Shown: positions 18,724 through 30,336 of the stretch, in pieces
Layout: every line of letters begins with the position of its first letter
Position numbering within the stretch: the stretch's first letter is position 1
DNA from: Clostridia bacterium UC5.1-1D2
GTDB taxonomy: Bacteria > Bacillota > Clostridia > Lachnospirales > Lachnospiraceae
Length of the DNA: 64,000 bases
NCBI GenBank assembly: GCA_001304855.1
Contig: BBZN01000012.1
Coordinates: 61,121 to 125,120, forward strand
Direction: 5' to 3'
Made by a program: the position numbers and the translations under genes
Notes under the pieces: model-generated
Told to the model about the DNA's origin: nothing
What the model saw: only the letters and a program-made list of their open reading frames with translations
The model's database searches: none

Positions 18724-19814
18724 ATGTCCAGAAGGGATACGAAGAAGATAAATATCGGCGGCAGGGTCATTGGCGGCGGCAGCCCGGTTCTGATTCAGTC
18801 CATGTGCAATACAAAGACTGAGGATATAAGGGGGACAGCCGCCCAGATACTCCGTCTGGAGCAGGCAGGCTGCGATATCATCCGTGTGGCAGTGCCAACC
18901 ATGGAGGCGGCTCTTGCATTGCGGGAGATTAAGAAGGAGATCCACATTCCCCTTGTGGCGGACATTCATTTTGATTACCGACTGGCCATTGCAGCCATTG
19001 AGAACGGCGCAGATAAAATTCGGATCAACCCCGGCAATATCGGAAGCAGAGAGCGGGTAAAAGCGGTTGTGGATAAGGCCAGGGAGTATGGAGTGCCCAT
19101 CCGGGTAGGCGTAAACAGCGGTTCTCTGGAAAAGCAGCTGTTGGAAAAGTACGGAGGGGTCACGGTAGAGGGGCTGGTGGAGAGCGCTCTGGATAAGACG
19201 GCCCTTATAGAGGAGCTGGGATATGATAATCTGGTTATCAGCATCAAGTCCTCGGATGTGATGATGTGTATTAAGGCTCATGAAATGATTGCAGAAAAAA
19301 CCTCCTATCCCCTCCACATAGGGATTACGGAGGCTGGAACTGTAAATGCGGGCAACATAAAGTCTTCCGTTGGCCTGGGGATAATGCTCTACCAGGGATC
19401 GGGGATACCATCCGGGTTTCCCTCACCGGGGGATCCGGTGGAGGAGATAAAGACGGCGAAGCTGATTCTTGGAGCTCTCGGCCTGAGAAAGGGCGGCGTG
19501 GAGGTGGTTTCCTGCCCCACCTGCGGCAGAACCTCCATTGATCTCATTGGACTGGCAAACCAGGTGGAAACAATGGCGGCGGAATTTGACGATCTGGACA
19601 TCAAGGTGGCGGTAATGGGCTGTGCAGTCAATGGACCGGGGAGGCCAGGGAGGCCGACGTGGGTATTGCAGGCGGCAAGGGCGAGGGGCTTTTGATAAAA
19701 AAGGGCGAGGTTGTCAAAAAACTGCCTGAGGCTGAGCTCCTGAACGCCCTGAGAGAAGAACTGCTGTCTATGAGAGAATCGTTTTACAAGAGAAAGAAGC
19801 AGGATATATGGTAA
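18724..19814 (+). CDS. ispG: 4-hydroxy-3-methylbut-2-enyl diphosphate synthase (frameshifted)
   Basis: Iron-sulfur enzyme of the MEP pathway that turns MEcPP into HMBPP. The TIM-barrel part has [14 protein letters not shown] and [16 protein letters not shown]. The [4Fe-4S] cysteines are in [14 protein letters not shown] and in [11 protein letters not shown] (after restoring a G at 19638-19641). There is also a compensated pair: a G lost at 19394-19396 and a G gained at 19428-19432. Between them 11 residues are out of frame ([10 protein letters not shown] instead of the expected GDTIRVSLT), while the frame stays open. The corrected protein ends [10 protein letters not shown] at TAA 19812-19814, overlapping the polC start by seven bases. 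Confidence 0.93.
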
Positions 19815-22800
19815 AGAATTTTCTGGAAGTATTTCCAACACTTACGATAGCGGAACCCTTAAAAGAGCTTTTAGGTCTGGTTCAGGTGGAGAAGGTTACC
19901 ACCACCAGGGATAGAAGCTCTATCCGCATTTATTTAAAGAGTCCCAGGCTGATACATAAACAAAATATTTATGACCTGGAGCGGGGCATAAAAGACCAGC
20001 TGTTTCCGGACAAGCAGGTGGCTGTTAAAATACAGGAAAAATACAGGCTTTCGGATCAGTACACCCCGGAAAAGCTCTTGGGTATGTATAAGGACAGCCT
20101 GCTTCTGGAATTAAAAAATTACAGTATTATCGAATACAGCATGTTCCGAAAGGCAGAGATAACATTTGATAAAGAGGATGTGATGGTTCTCTCTGTGGAG
20201 GATACCATGGTCAACAAGGACAGGACGGGCGAGCTTAAGCGGGTTCTGGAAAAGGTTTTTGCAGAGCGCTGCGGCCTTCCTGTGGAGGTGCGCTTTACCT
20301 TTGTTCCTCCGCAGGGCAATGAGAGAAGGCGGCAGCTGGAGCTTAAGATGGAGCGGGAAGCCCAGGCCATCTACTGGAGGAATCACAGGGAAGAACTGAC
20401 GGCCTTGGGGGCTGCTGCAGGCCAGGGGCTGGAGACGGCCGGAGGGAATCTGCCGGGAGCCGCCGGAAGCGGCGGCGGAGATGGTTTTATGGATCCCGGA
20501 ACAGGGGCCCCCGACGGGCGCCCTGGGATATGCTTATGGCCCAGGCGGAATCGGGAGGGGCGGGAGACGGCTCCCAGGGACCGGTTCAGAGCGGCTCCCC
20601 TGCCCAGGCCGGCAGAAAAGCTCCTCAGCTTAACAGAGGGAGAAAGGGCTGGGGCAGAGAAAGGGACAACGGTGAGGATAAAAAGTACGCTGTAAAGCGG
20701 TCCAACAACCGGATGTGCTCTATGGACGGGACTTTGAGGACGAACCCATGGAGATCGAGAAGATTGACGGCGAGATCGGAGAGGTGACAATCAGAGGTAC
20801 GGTTTTGACCTGTGAAAACAGGGAGCTGCGCAGCGGTAAGTTCATTCTTACCTTTGATATCAGCGATTTTACAGACACGATCACAGTGAAAATGTTTATC
20901 CGTCCTGAGATTTTCCAGGATGTCAAGTCCTTAATCAATGCAGGGATGTTTATCAAAGCGAAGGGCGTCACTACCATCGACAAGTTTGACGGCGAGCTGA
21001 CCCTGGGTTCCATAATGGGAATTAAAAAGTGCGAGGATTTTACCAGCAAACGGTCGGATACAAGCCTGGAAAAAAGGGTGGAGCTGCATTGCCATACCAA
21101 GATGAGCGATATGGACGGAGTATCCGAGGTAAAGAGCATCATCAAACGGGCCAGGCAGTGGGGAATGCCTGCTGTGGCGGTGACGGACCACGGCTGTGTC
21201 CAGGCCTTCCCGGATGCCAACCACGCTCTGGAGAAGGGAGACGCCTTTAAAATTATCTATGGAGTGGAAGGGTATCTGGTGGACGACACCAAGCAGCTGG
21301 TGGAGAATTCCGGGGGCCAGAGCTTCAAAGACACGTTTGTGGTATTCGATATTGAGACTACGGGATTCAGCCCAAAGAAGAATAAAATCATAGAGATCGG
21401 AGCTGTGAAGGTGGAGGACGGCAAAATTACGGATCGTTTCTCAGCCTTTGTGAACCCCGATGAGCCCATCCCTTTCGACATTGAAAAGCTGACGGGAATA
21501 AATGACGGGATGGTGCTTCCTCACCCAAAAATCGATGTGATTTTGCCGAAATTTCTGGAGTTTGTGGGGGATGCGGTCCTTGTAGCCCATAATGCGAGCT
21601 TTGATGTGGGATTTATTAGCCATTTTGCGGAAGAACAGGGGCTGCATTTCGCCCCTACGGTTCTGGATACGGTGACTCTGGCAAGGCTTCTGCTTCCAAA
21701 CCTGAACCGCTTTAAGCTGGATACGGTTGCCAAGGCATTGAATATTTCCCTGCAGAATCATCACAGGGCTGTGGACGATGCAGGCGCTACGGCGGAGATC
21801 TTTGAAGCTTTGTGAGAATGCTCAGGGAGCGGGATGTGGAGGACTTAGACCAGCTCAATTCCCTCAATGCCATGGATACGGCAACAATCATGAAACTGCC
21901 CACCAACCATGTGATTATCCTGGCGAAAAATGATATTGGGCGCATCAACCTGTACCGCCTGGTGAGCTGGTCCCACCTCACCTACTACGCCAGAAGGCCG
22001 CGTATTCCCAAGAGCCTGCTGAATAAATACAGGGAAGGCCTGATCATCGGCTCGGCCTGTGAGGCGGGCGAACTCTATCAGGCCCTGCTGAGAGGCGCCC
22101 CTGACGCGGAGATTGCAAGGCTTGTGAATTTCTACGACTATTTGGAAATCCAGCCCTTAGGCAACAACGGCTTCATGCTCAGGGATGAAAAAAGTACGGT
22201 AAAGTCGGAGGCGGATCTCATTGAGCTGAACAGACGGATCGTGGATCTGGGAACCCAGTTTAACAAGCTGGTCTGCGCCACCTGCGATGTGCATTTTTTG
22301 GATCCACAGGACGAGGTGTACCGCAGGATTATAATGGCAGGTCAGGGCTTTAAGGACTCCGACGATCAGGCACCCCTGTATCTGAGAACCACGGATGAGA
22401 TGCTGAAGGAGTTTGAATATCTGGGGCCCGACAAGGCGTATGAGGTGGTGGTGACCAATACCAGGAAGGTTTCCGATATGTGCGAGCGGATCGCTCCGGT
22501 GCGGCCGGATAAGTGCCCGCCGGTTATTGAAGATTCCGACAAGACGCTGACAAAGATATGCTATGACAGGGCGCACGAGATGTATGGGGAGGATTTGCCC
22601 GGGATTGTAGTAGACCGCCTGGAGAAGGAGCTGCACTCGATTATCACAAACGGGTTTGCGGTTATGTACATTATCGCCCAGAAGCTGGTATGGAAATCCA
22701 ATGAGGACGGTTATCTGGTAGGCTCCCGTGGTTCCGTAGGCTCCTCCTTTGTGGCCACGATGTCGGGCATCACGGAGGTAAATCCCTTAAGCCCCCATTA

Positions 22801-24406
22801 CCACTGCCCCAAATGCAGGTATTATGACTTTGATTCCCAGGAGGTGAAAAAATTCTCCGGCATGGCAGGCTGCGATATGCCGGACAAGGCCTGCCCTGTG
22901 TGCGGAACCCCCCTGGAAAAGGACGGCTTTGACATTCCCTTTGAGACATTCCTGGGATTTAAGGGAGACAAGGAACCGGATATCGACCTTAACTTCTCCG
23001 GCGAGTATCAGAGTAAGGCCCATGATTACACGGAGGTCATCTTCGGGAAGGGCCAGACGTACCGGGCCGGAACCATCGGCACACTGCAGATAAGACGGCC
23101 TTTGGTTATGTAAAGAAATATTACGAGGAGCGGGGCGCCAGAAAACGGAATTGCGAGATCAACCGGATTGTTCAGGGCTGCGTCGGCGTGCGCAGGACCA
23201 CAGGCCAGCATCCCGGCGGTATCATTGTTCTTCCCATCGGGAGGAGATCTATTCCTTCACGCCGGTACAGCACCCTGCCAATGATATGACAACCTCCACC
23301 ATAACCACCCATTTTGATTACCATTCTATCGATCACAACCTGCTTAAGCTGGATATTCTGGGACACGATGATCCCACCATGATCCGTATGCTCCAGGATC
23401 TGACAGGGTTGGATCCTGTGAAAGATATTCCTCTGGACAGCCGCGAGGTGATGAGCCTGTTTCAGAGTACAGCGGCGCTGGGGATTACGCCGGAGGATAT
23501 AGCGGCTGTCCTCTGGGGGCATTGGGCGTGCCTGAGTTCGGTACGGATTTTGCCATGCAGATGCTGATTGACACCAAACCCAAGTACTTCTCGGATCTGG
23601 TCAGAATTGCAGGTCTGGCCCACGGTACGGACGTCTGGCTGGGAAATGCACAGACCCTGATCCAGGAGGGGAAGGCCACCATTCAGACCGCTATCTGTAC
23701 CAGAGATGATATTATGGTATACCTGATTGCCCAGGGCCTGGAGGAAGGCCTTTCCTTTACCATTATGGAGAGCGTGCGTAAGGGGAAGGGGCTGAAGGAC
23801 GAGTGGGTGGCGGAGATGGAAGCCCACGGCGTACCCGACTGGTACATCTGGTCCTGCAAAAAGATTAAATACATGTTCCCCAAGGCCCACGCGGCGGCCT
23901 ATGTTATGATGGCCTGGCGTATTGCCTACTGTAAAATATTCTATCCCCTGGCCTATTATGCGGCTTTCTTCAGTATCCGGGCCAGCGCATTTTCCTATGA
24001 AATCATGTGTCAGGGCCGCGATAAGCTGGAGTACTACCTTGCTGATTACAAGAAACGGGCCGATACTTTGTCCAAGAAGGAGCAGGATACCATGCGCGAT
24101 ATGCGTATTGTACAGGAAATGTATGCCAGAGGCTTTGAGTTTCTTCCTCTGGATATCTACAAGGCCAAGGCCAGAGATTTTCAGATTATCGACGGCAAGC
24201 TGATGCCCTCGCTGAACAGCCTGGACGGCTTGGGGGAGAAGGCTGCGGAGGCGGTGGTGGACGCGGTGAAGGACGGGCAGTTTCTGTCTGTGGAGGATTT
24301 CAGCAACCGCACCAAGGTTAACGGCACCATCTGCTCACTTATGTCGGATCTGGGGCTGCTGATGGACCTGCCCAGATCCAATCAGCTGTCATTGTTTGAT
24401 TTTTAG
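19808..24406 (+). CDS. polC: DNA polymerase III alpha subunit, PolC type (six frameshifts)
   Basis: Replicative polymerase of low-GC Gram-positives, about 1,535 residues after correction. In order: the N-terminal domain (1-235), a Gly/Pro-rich linker, an OB fold near 325-400 ([18 protein letters not shown]), a PHP domain beginning at [14 protein letters not shown] (about 427), a DEDDh proofreading exonuclease inserted in it ([11 protein letters not shown], about 511; [19 protein letters not shown]), and the polymerase with [13 protein letters not shown] (about 967), a cysteine pair set CPKC/CPVC, and [18 protein letters not shown] (about 1357). One base is missing at each of 20516-20518, 20709-20710, 21809-21811, 23087, 23239-23241 and 23502. 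The start overlaps ispG, suggesting translational coupling. Confidence 0.95.
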
Positions 24407-24477
24407 TGATTGTTGCTATTTTTTGAATAATATGTTAGTATAGTGAGAGTCCTCTGTGAGAAGGCTCTTTCTTAAGC

Positions 24478-24504
24478 CCTGAACCCGGGATAGCCGGATT
24501 CAGG
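24478..24504. other. Hairpin upstream of the NSS transporter
   Basis: CCTGAACCCGG (24478-24488) pairs with CCGGATTCAGG (24494-24504) at 10 of 11 positions. There is no T-run. It lies in the polC to transporter gap; it may end polC transcripts or form part of the transporter leader. Confidence 0.45.
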
Positions 24505-24533
24505 ATAAATTAACGAATTGGGGGATAGATACC

Positions 24534-25904
24534 ATGGAGCGTGAGAAATTTTCTTCCAGGCTGGGCTTCATTCTCATATCTGCAGGATGCGCCATCGGGC
24601 TGGGGAATGTGTGGAGGTTTCCTTATATTGTAGGAGAATACGGCGGCGCGGCTTTTGTGTTGGTATATCTGGTTTTTCTGCTGGTTTTGGGCCTGCCCAT
24701 TGTCATAATGGAGTTTGCGGTGGGACGAGCCAGCCGAAAGAGCGCGGCTCTGTCTTTTGACGTGCTGGAGCCTGAGGGAACCAGGTGGCATTGGAACAAA
24801 TATATTGCCATGGCAGGCAATTACCTGCTTATGATGTTTTACACCACAGTGGGAGGCTGGATGCTCCTGTACTTTTTTAAAATGGTGAAAGGCGATTTTG
24901 CCGGCATGGGAGCAGATGCGGTTTCAGGAGAATTCGGCGCCATGCTGGGAAATCCGGGACTTATGGGCGTCTTTATGGCGGCGGTGGTGGTTCTCTGCTT
25001 CAGCGTCTGCGCCATGGGCCTGCAGAAAGGCGTTGAACGCATCACAAAAGTGATGATGGTCTGCCTGCTGATGCTGATGGTAGTTCTGGCCGTCCACTCT
25101 ATGATTCTGGAAGGAGGAGCGCCAGGGCTGGAGTTCTATCTGAAACCGGACTTTAACAAGATGATTGACGCCGGTATCGGCGACGCGGTTTTTGCTGCGC
25201 TGGGACAGTCTTTCTTTACCCTGAGCATCGGCATCGGAGCCCTTGCCATCTTCGGAAGCTATATCGGCAAGGAGCGCAGCCTCACAGGGGAGGCGGTCAG
25301 CGTTACCATACTGGATACCCTGGTTGCTTTTATGTCCGGCCTGATTATCTTTCCGGCCTGCTTTGCTTACGGAATAGAACCTACGGCAGGACCTTCCCTT
25401 ATATTTATTACGCTGCCCAATGTATTTAACCATATGGCAGGGGGAAGAGTCTGGGGGACCTTGTTTTTTATGTTTATGTCCTTTGCGGCATTTTCCACCA
25501 TTATTGCAGTGTTCCAGAATATTATATCCTTCGCCACGGATTTGACGGGCTGCAGCCTGAAGAAAGCGGCGGCCTGCAATATAATCGCTGTCATTATACT
25601 GTCCATTCCCTGCGTCCTTGGCTTTAATCTCTGGAGCGGCTTTATGCCTCTGGGAGACGGCAGCACTGTGCTGGATTTGGAGGATTTTATTCTCAGCAAT
25701 AATCTGCTGCCAATCGGCAGCGTGCTTTATCTGCTTTTCTGTACCAGCAGATATGGCTGGGGTTTTAAGAACTTCCTGGCTGAGGCCAACGAGGGGGAAG
25801 GGGTGAAATTCCCCCAGTGGACGAGAATCTATGTGAGCTATATCCTTCCGGTTGTTGTGCTGATTATTTTTGTTCAGGGTTACGTGTCCAAATTTTTGAA
25901 ATAG
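24534..25904 (+). CDS. Sodium-dependent transporter, NSS (SNF) family
   Basis: Sodium-coupled symporter of the LeuT fold, 456 residues and intact. The first unwound helix carries the family motif SAGCAIGLGNVWRFPYIVGEYGG, with sodium and substrate contacts, followed by PIVIMEFAVGR. About eleven to twelve hydrophobic segments follow, the later ones containing FFTLSIGIGALAIFGSY (helix 6 region) and FAAFSTIIAVFQNIISF (helix 8 region). Bacterial members import amino acids or related amines. The start is ATG 24534, behind a GGGGG stretch at 24519-24523; the ribosome site is not strong. It stands alone between polC and the copper genes and is closed by a strong terminator. Confidence 0.9.
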   Translation: MEREKFSSRLGFILISAGCAIGLGNVWRFPYIVGEYGGAAFVLVYLVFLLVLGLPIVIMEFAVGRASRKSAALSFDVLEPEGTRWHWNKYIAMAGNYLLMMFYTTVGGWMLLYFFKMVKGDFAGMGADAVSGEFGAMLGNPGLMGVFMAAVVVLCFSVCAMGLQKGVERITKVMMVCLLMLMVVLAVHSMILEGGAPGLEFYLKPDFNKMIDAGIGDAVFAALGQSFFTLSIGIGALAIFGSYIGKERSLTGEAVSVTILDTLVAFMSGLIIFPACFAYGIEPTAGPSLIFITLPNVFNHMAGGRVWGTLFFMFMSFAAFSTIIAVFQNIISFATDLTGCSLKKAAACNIIAVIILSIPCVLGFNLWSGFMPLGDGSTVLDLEDFILSNNLLPIGSVLYLLFCTSRYGWGFKNFLAEANEGEGVKFPQWTRIYVSYILPVVVLIIFVQGYVSKFLK

Positions 25905-25923
25905 AATAGGCCTATGAATATGG

Positions 25924-25950
25924 GAGCCGGGAACGCCCGGCTCTTTTTTT
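25924..25950 (+). terminator. Rho-independent terminator
   Basis: GAGCCGGG and CCCGGCTC form an 8-bp stem around AACG, followed by seven T residues. Confidence 0.93.
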
Positions 25951-26066
25951 CGTGGAGGTCTGATTTCAGCGTGCTGCCCGGGAGTTTGGAGGGCGTCTAA
26001 GAGCGCTTGCGGGAAATGGACCGAAGCTGTATGAGAAAAAATTTCCTTTTGGGGTATACTAAGGTA

Positions 26067-26119
26067 TTGACAAGAGTCAGTTAGTGCCGTATAATCCAAA
26101 TATACCCTATGGGGGTATA
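26067..26119 (+). promoter_or_regulatory. Consensus promoter with CsoR-type copper operator
   Basis: TTGACA (26067-26072), 17 bases, TATAAT (26090-26095). Five bases later the pseudo-palindrome TATACCCTATGGGGGTATA (26101-26119) matches the usual CsoR operator (TACCC...GGGTA arms). It covers the transcription start, so a bound repressor would block copA. Another half-site, GGGGTATAC, occurs at 26051-26059. The matching repressor gene is directly downstream of copA. Confidence 0.88.
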
Positions 26120-26137
26120 AGGAAAGGAGTGAAAGAT

Positions 26138-28462
26138 ATGAAGACGGAACAGTATCATATAGATGGGATGTCCTGCGCCGCATGCAGCAGCGCAGTGGAG
26201 CGGGTGACCAGGAAGCTGGCGGGGGTGGAGAGCAGTGATGTGAACCTGACTACCAACCGTATGGTGATCACCTATGACGAAGCACAGGTGACGCCGGATA
26301 TGATATGCGAGAAGGTTTCCAGGGCGGGATTTACTGCCAGTCCCATCCTGGAGAAGGAACAGGGCAAAGGGGAGGAGGAAGAGGAGTGGAGGCAGCAGGA
26401 GGAGCAGCTTCAGGCAGTGAGACGAAGGGTGGTTACGGCTGTCTGCTTTGCAGTGCCTCTTCTGTATATCTCCATGGGACACATGCTGCCCTTTACGCTG
26501 CCGCTGCCTGCTTTTATGGAGATGGATAAGGCGCCTCTGAATTTTGCCCTGGCACAGCTGATACTTACGATTCCCATTCTTATATGCGGCAGGAAGTTTT
26601 ACGTGGTGGGCATCCGCTCTCTGCTAAAGGGCAATCCCAATATGGATTCCCTGGTTGCCATCGGTACAGGCAGCGCATTTATCTACAGTCTTGTAATGAC
26701 CATAGGAATACCCGGGGACCACATGAAGGCACACCAGCTCTACTATGAGTCTGCGGCTGTTGTTGTGACGCTGGTAATGCTTGGAAAGTTTATGGAGAGC
26801 CGCAGCAAGGGAAAGACTTCAGAGGCTATCCGCAAGCTGATGGAGCTGGCTCCTGACAGGGCCATTCTCTATGAGAACGGCGCGGAGCGGGAGGTGGAGA
26901 CGGCCCTTGTAAGCGTTGGGCAGCATATCCTTATTAAACCCGGCAGCAGGATCCCTCTGGACGGCGTCCTTGTGAAAGGAAGCAGCAGCGTGGACGAGTC
27001 CATGCTCACAGGGGAGAGCATACCTGTGGAGAAGCAGGAGGGGGACCGTGTTATAGGCGGAAGTATGAATTACAACGGGGCCATGGAGGTGGAGGTTACC
27101 CATGTGGGAAGCGACACCACCCTTTCCAAGATTATTAAGATGATTGAGGACGCCCAGGGAAAGAAAGCGCCTATCTCAAAACTTGCAGACAAGGTGGCCG
27201 GCTATTTTGTCCCTGCGGTCATGGGCATCGCACTGGCCGCTGCATTGCTGTGGTGGATATTCGGCGGCAAGGATCTGGCCTTTGTGCTGACCATATTTGT
27301 GGCGGTGCTGGTTATCGCCTGCCCCTGTGCGCTGGGGCTGGCTACGCCTACTGCCATTATGGTTGGAACCGGTGTGGGAGCAGGCCACGGCATTCTTATC
27401 AAGAGCGGCGAGGCCCTGGAAGTCTGCCACAAGGTGGATGCGGTGATACTGGATAAGACGGGAACCATCACCGAGGGAAAGCCCAAGGTGACGGATGTGA
27501 GCGTTATCTGCGGTTCTGTTGTGGAACAGGTCTGGAAGCTGGAAAAGCCGGAGGCCGCCGGAGAGGGGACGCCCGGAGACAGGGAGGAAAAAGAGCATCT
27601 CCTCTGGATTGCTGCCTCCTGTGAGCAGATGTCGGAGCACCCTCTGGGCCAGGCCATTGTGGAGGCAGCCAGAGAGAAAAAGATGGAGCTTGTGATGCCG
27701 GAGGCGTTTGAGAGCATCACAGGAACGGGTATTGTGACCACCTGGAAAGGCTGGAAGGTGGCAGTGGGCAACCGCCGTCTGTTGGAGCACTTGAATGTGC
27801 CTGCTTCCGGGGAAACCACAGAGACTGCAGCCCGGTATGCAAATACGGGCAAAACCCCTATGTATGTTGTAATAGACGGCCGTCTGGCAGGACTGGTGTG
27901 CGTAGCCGACACCATCAAGGACACCAGTGTGGAGGCGGTAGAGAAGATTAAGAGTCTGGGCGTTCAGGTCTACATGGTCACAGGCGACAACCAGAGGACG
28001 GCGGAATACATCGGAAAGCTGGCTCATGTGGATAAAGTGGTGGCTGAGGTTCTGCCGGAAGATAAAGCGGAAGTTGTAAACAGGTTGCAGAAAGAAGGAA
28101 AATCCGTTATGATGGTAGGCGATGGTATTAATGACGCGCCTGCCCTGGTACAGGCCGATGTGGGCTGCGCCATAGGAAACGGCAGCGATATCGCCCTGGA
28201 GTCAGGAGACGTAGTGCTGATGAAATCAGATCTGATGGATGTGTACCGGGCCATCAAGCTGAGCAAGGCGACCATCCGCAATATTAAGCAGAATCTGTTC
28301 TGGGCCTTTTTCTACAATTCCCTGGGAATTCCAGTGGCGGCCGGCGTGCTGTATCTGCTGGGAGGGCCGCTGTTAAGCCCTATGCTGGGAGGCTTTGCAA
28401 TGTCCTTGAGTTCCGTGTGCGTGGTGGGAAATGCCCTGCGTCTTAAGAATGTGAAGCTGTAA
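26138..28462 (+). CDS. copA: Copper-exporting P1B-type ATPase
   Basis: Membrane pump that expels Cu(I), 774 residues, uninterrupted. It has one N-terminal heavy-metal domain ([16 protein letters not shown], CxxC), eight membrane segments with the transport motif [13 protein letters not shown], the actuator motif [10 protein letters not shown], the phosphorylated aspartate in [12 protein letters not shown], the P1B histidine in SEHPLGQAI and the hinge [11 protein letters not shown]. The start is ATG 26138, behind AAAGGAG at 26123-26129; an upstream in-frame ATG at 26084 falls between the -35 and -10 boxes, so it is rejected. It is regulated by the CsoR-type operator just upstream and is followed by csoR. 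Confidence 0.95.
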   Translation: MKTEQYHIDGMSCAACSSAVERVTRKLAGVESSDVNLTTNRMVITYDEAQVTPDMICEKVSRAGFTASPILEKEQGKGEEEEEWRQQEEQLQAVRRRVVTAVCFAVPLLYISMGHMLPFTLPLPAFMEMDKAPLNFALAQLILTIPILICGRKFYVVGIRSLLKGNPNMDSLVAIGTGSAFIYSLVMTIGIPGDHMKAHQLYYESAAVVVTLVMLGKFMESRSKGKTSEAIRKLMELAPDRAILYENGAEREVETALVSVGQHILIKPGSRIPLDGVLVKGSSSVDESMLTGESIPVEKQEGDRVIGGSMNYNGAMEVEVTHVGSDTTLSKIIKMIEDAQGKKAPISKLADKVAGYFVPAVMGIALAAALLWWIFGGKDLAFVLTIFVAVLVIACPCALGLATPTAIMVGTGVGAGHGILIKSGEALEVCHKVDAVILDKTGTITEGKPKVTDVSVICGSVVEQVWKLEKPEAAGEGTPGDREEKEHLLWIAASCEQMSEHPLGQAIVEAAREKKMELVMPEAFESITGTGIVTTWKGWKVAVGNRRLLEHLNVPASGETTETAARYANTGKTPMYVVIDGRLAGLVCVADTIKDTSVEAVEKIKSLGVQVYMVTGDNQRTAEYIGKLAHVDKVVAEVLPEDKAEVVNRLQKEGKSVMMVGDGINDAPALVQADVGCAIGNGSDIALESGDVVLMKSDLMDVYRAIKLSKATIRNIKQNLFWAFFYNSLGIPVAAGVLYLLGGPLLSPMLGGFAMSLSSVCVVGNALRLKNVKL

Positions 28463-28507
28463 TTCCGGGAAGAACAGGCTCAGTGAACATGAATAAGGAG
28501 ATGAAGT

Positions 28508-28812
28508 ATGGAATACGAGGAGAGCTGCAGCTGCCGCCATAAACACCGGGAAGTGTCGGAGGAGCGGGGGCTGATGAACCGCCTGAACCGAATTGAGGAC
28601 AGATCCGGGGAATCAAGGCCATGGTGGAGGATGAACGCTACTGCGTGGACATTATCACCCAGGTGGCTGCCGTCCAGGCCGCCCTCAACAGCTTTAACAA
28701 AGTGCTGCTGGAGCATCACATCAAAAGCTGCGTGGTGGATGATATCAAATCAGGAGACAGCGACGCCACGGTGGAGGAGCTGTGCAGGATACTTCAGAAG
28801 ATGATGAAGTAG
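28508..28812 (+). CDS. csoR: CsoR-family copper-sensing repressor (frameshifted)
   Basis: Four-helix metal-sensing repressor of the CsoR/RcnR (DUF156) family, about 101 residues. After restoring a G at 28597-28598 the protein reads [32 protein letters not shown], then FNKVLLEHHIKSCVVDDI. The C in YCVD and the H and C in HHIKSC match the C-H-C copper ligands of CsoR. The N-terminus has an unusual Cys/His-rich start, SCSCRHKHRE. It lies 45 bases after copA. Release on Cu(I) binding from the operator at 26101-26119 would induce both genes. Confidence 0.9.
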
Positions 28813-28854
28813 GCGCATTCTTAAAATTACCGATGATAAAGGAAGCCGATTGTT

Positions 28855-30307
28855 ATGCAGTTTAATTCTTACTTGTTTTTGCTCTTGTTTCTCCCGGTTA
28901 CCTGGCGGGGTATTTCGGGCTGTACCGGGCCGGAAAAGGGAGCGCAGCCAGGTTGTTTTTGGCTGCGGCCTCCCTGCTGTTCTTTGCATGGGGAAATACC
29001 TGGTATCTGCTCCTGATTCTAGGAAGCGCTGCCTTTAACTGGGGGATCTCCAGGGCGCTTTGCCCTGAGGCATTTGGGCATAAGAGAGGACAGAGGGGCC
29101 CTGTCGGGAGAAAATGGCTTCTGGCCTTTGGCATTGCTCTTAATGTAGCCCTGCTCTTTTATTTTAAATATTATAACTTCTTTCTGGAGAATCTGAACCT
29201 GCTGTTGAAACAGGATCTTACTCTGACCAGGATCCTCCTGCCTGTAGGGATCAGTTTTTTCACCTTTTCAGCAGATTGCATGGCTGGTGGATTCCTTTCG
29301 CGGGGAGACAGGCGGATACAGATGGCTGGACTATGTGATCTTTACGGTATATTTTCCGAAGATCGCCATGGGCCAATACTGCTCCATGGGGAATTCATAC
29401 CTCAGCTTGGTGAGAGCTCCAGGCATATCCCCCGGGGGGAGAACCTGGCAAAGGGGCTTATGGTTCTGTCTGCGGGCCTGTTTAAGAAGGTGATACTGGC
29501 GGAGTTCTTTGCAGCTCCCGTGACCTGGGGATTTTCACAGGTAGCCGCTTTAAGCGCCACAGATGCGTTTATGGTCATGGCCGCTTATACCTTCCAGCTC
29601 TATTTTGACTTTAGCGGTTACTGTGACATGGCTATGGGCGTGTCTCAAATGTTTAATATCGTCCTGCCCGGGAATTTCGATTCCCTTATAAGGCGCTGTC
29701 GCCTGTGGAGTTCTGGAAACGCTGGCACATGACGCTGACCCGCTTTCTGCGGCAGTACATTTACTTTCCTCTGGGAGGAAGCAGGAAGGGGAAGCTGCGT
29801 ACCTATATAAATATTATGGTTATATTCCTGGTCAGCGGACTCTGGCATGGAGCTAACTGGACCTACATACTGTGGGGCCTTGTCCACGGCCTGGCACAAT
29901 CCCTCAACCGCATGTTTGACAGGCAGTGGCGGCAGCTCCACGGGGCGTTTCAGTGGATGGCAACCTTCCTGTTTGTAAATTTGGCCTGGGTCATATTCCG
30001 GTCGGAAAGCATTTCTCAGGCAAAGGAGTTTATAAAAAAATTGGTTTGGTTCGGCAATATGCAGCTGAGTCCGGGATTTATTGAAAGCTTTAAAATGGTG
30101 GAACTTCCCCTTGTGCTGCAGAACCACAGAATTATGACGGTGATGCTCATGTACGGGCTGGCCCTTCATCTGGTAATGAATACAAAAAATATGAGCGAAG
30201 TGAATCTGAGGCCAACCCTTTTGCGGGGCCTGGGGACCGTTGTCCTCCTGGTTTGGTCTGTGATTTCCCTGGCCGGGATATCCACTTTTATTTATTTTCA
30301 GTTTTAA
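28855..30307 (+). CDS. MBOAT-family O-acyltransferase (four frameshifts)
   Basis: Polytopic acyltransferase of the AlgI/DltB/PatA type, about 485 residues after correction, which moves acyl groups across the membrane to an extracellular polymer. Hydrophobic segments begin at LFLLLFLP; then come AAYTFQLYFDFSGYCDMAMG, SPVEFWKRWHMTLTRFLRQY and the catalytic histidine in VSGLWHGANWTYILWGLVHG. Changes: a C missing at 28901-28902, a T gained at 29265-29268, a G missing at 29370-29372 and a C missing at 29683-29685. The start is ATG 28855, after AAAGGAAG. The next gene is an SGNH/DltD-like partner, the usual two-component arrangement for surface-polysaccharide or teichoic acid acylation. Confidence 0.88.
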
Positions 30308-30336
30308 TACAGAGTTGCAGGGAGAAGGTATTGCTT

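Noticed and set aside
13135..24406. A row of pseudogenes in the pyrH-polC operon
   Set aside because: Each break is repaired by one base in a homopolymer run, and the genes are essential with every conserved motif intact. Sequence error is far more likely.
26084..26137. Longer copA start at the ATG at 26084
   Set aside because: It would lie between the -35 and -10 boxes and put the operator in coding sequence; ATG 26138 has a proper ribosome site.
24924..26183. Open frame of 419 codons on the minus strand opposite the NSS transporter
   Set aside because: It is rich in His, Gln and Arg, resembles no known protein, and is the mirror of a clear transporter gene.
27176..28027. Long minus-strand frame opposite copA
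   Set aside because: Shadow of an unmistakable P-type ATPase; no ribosome site or motif.
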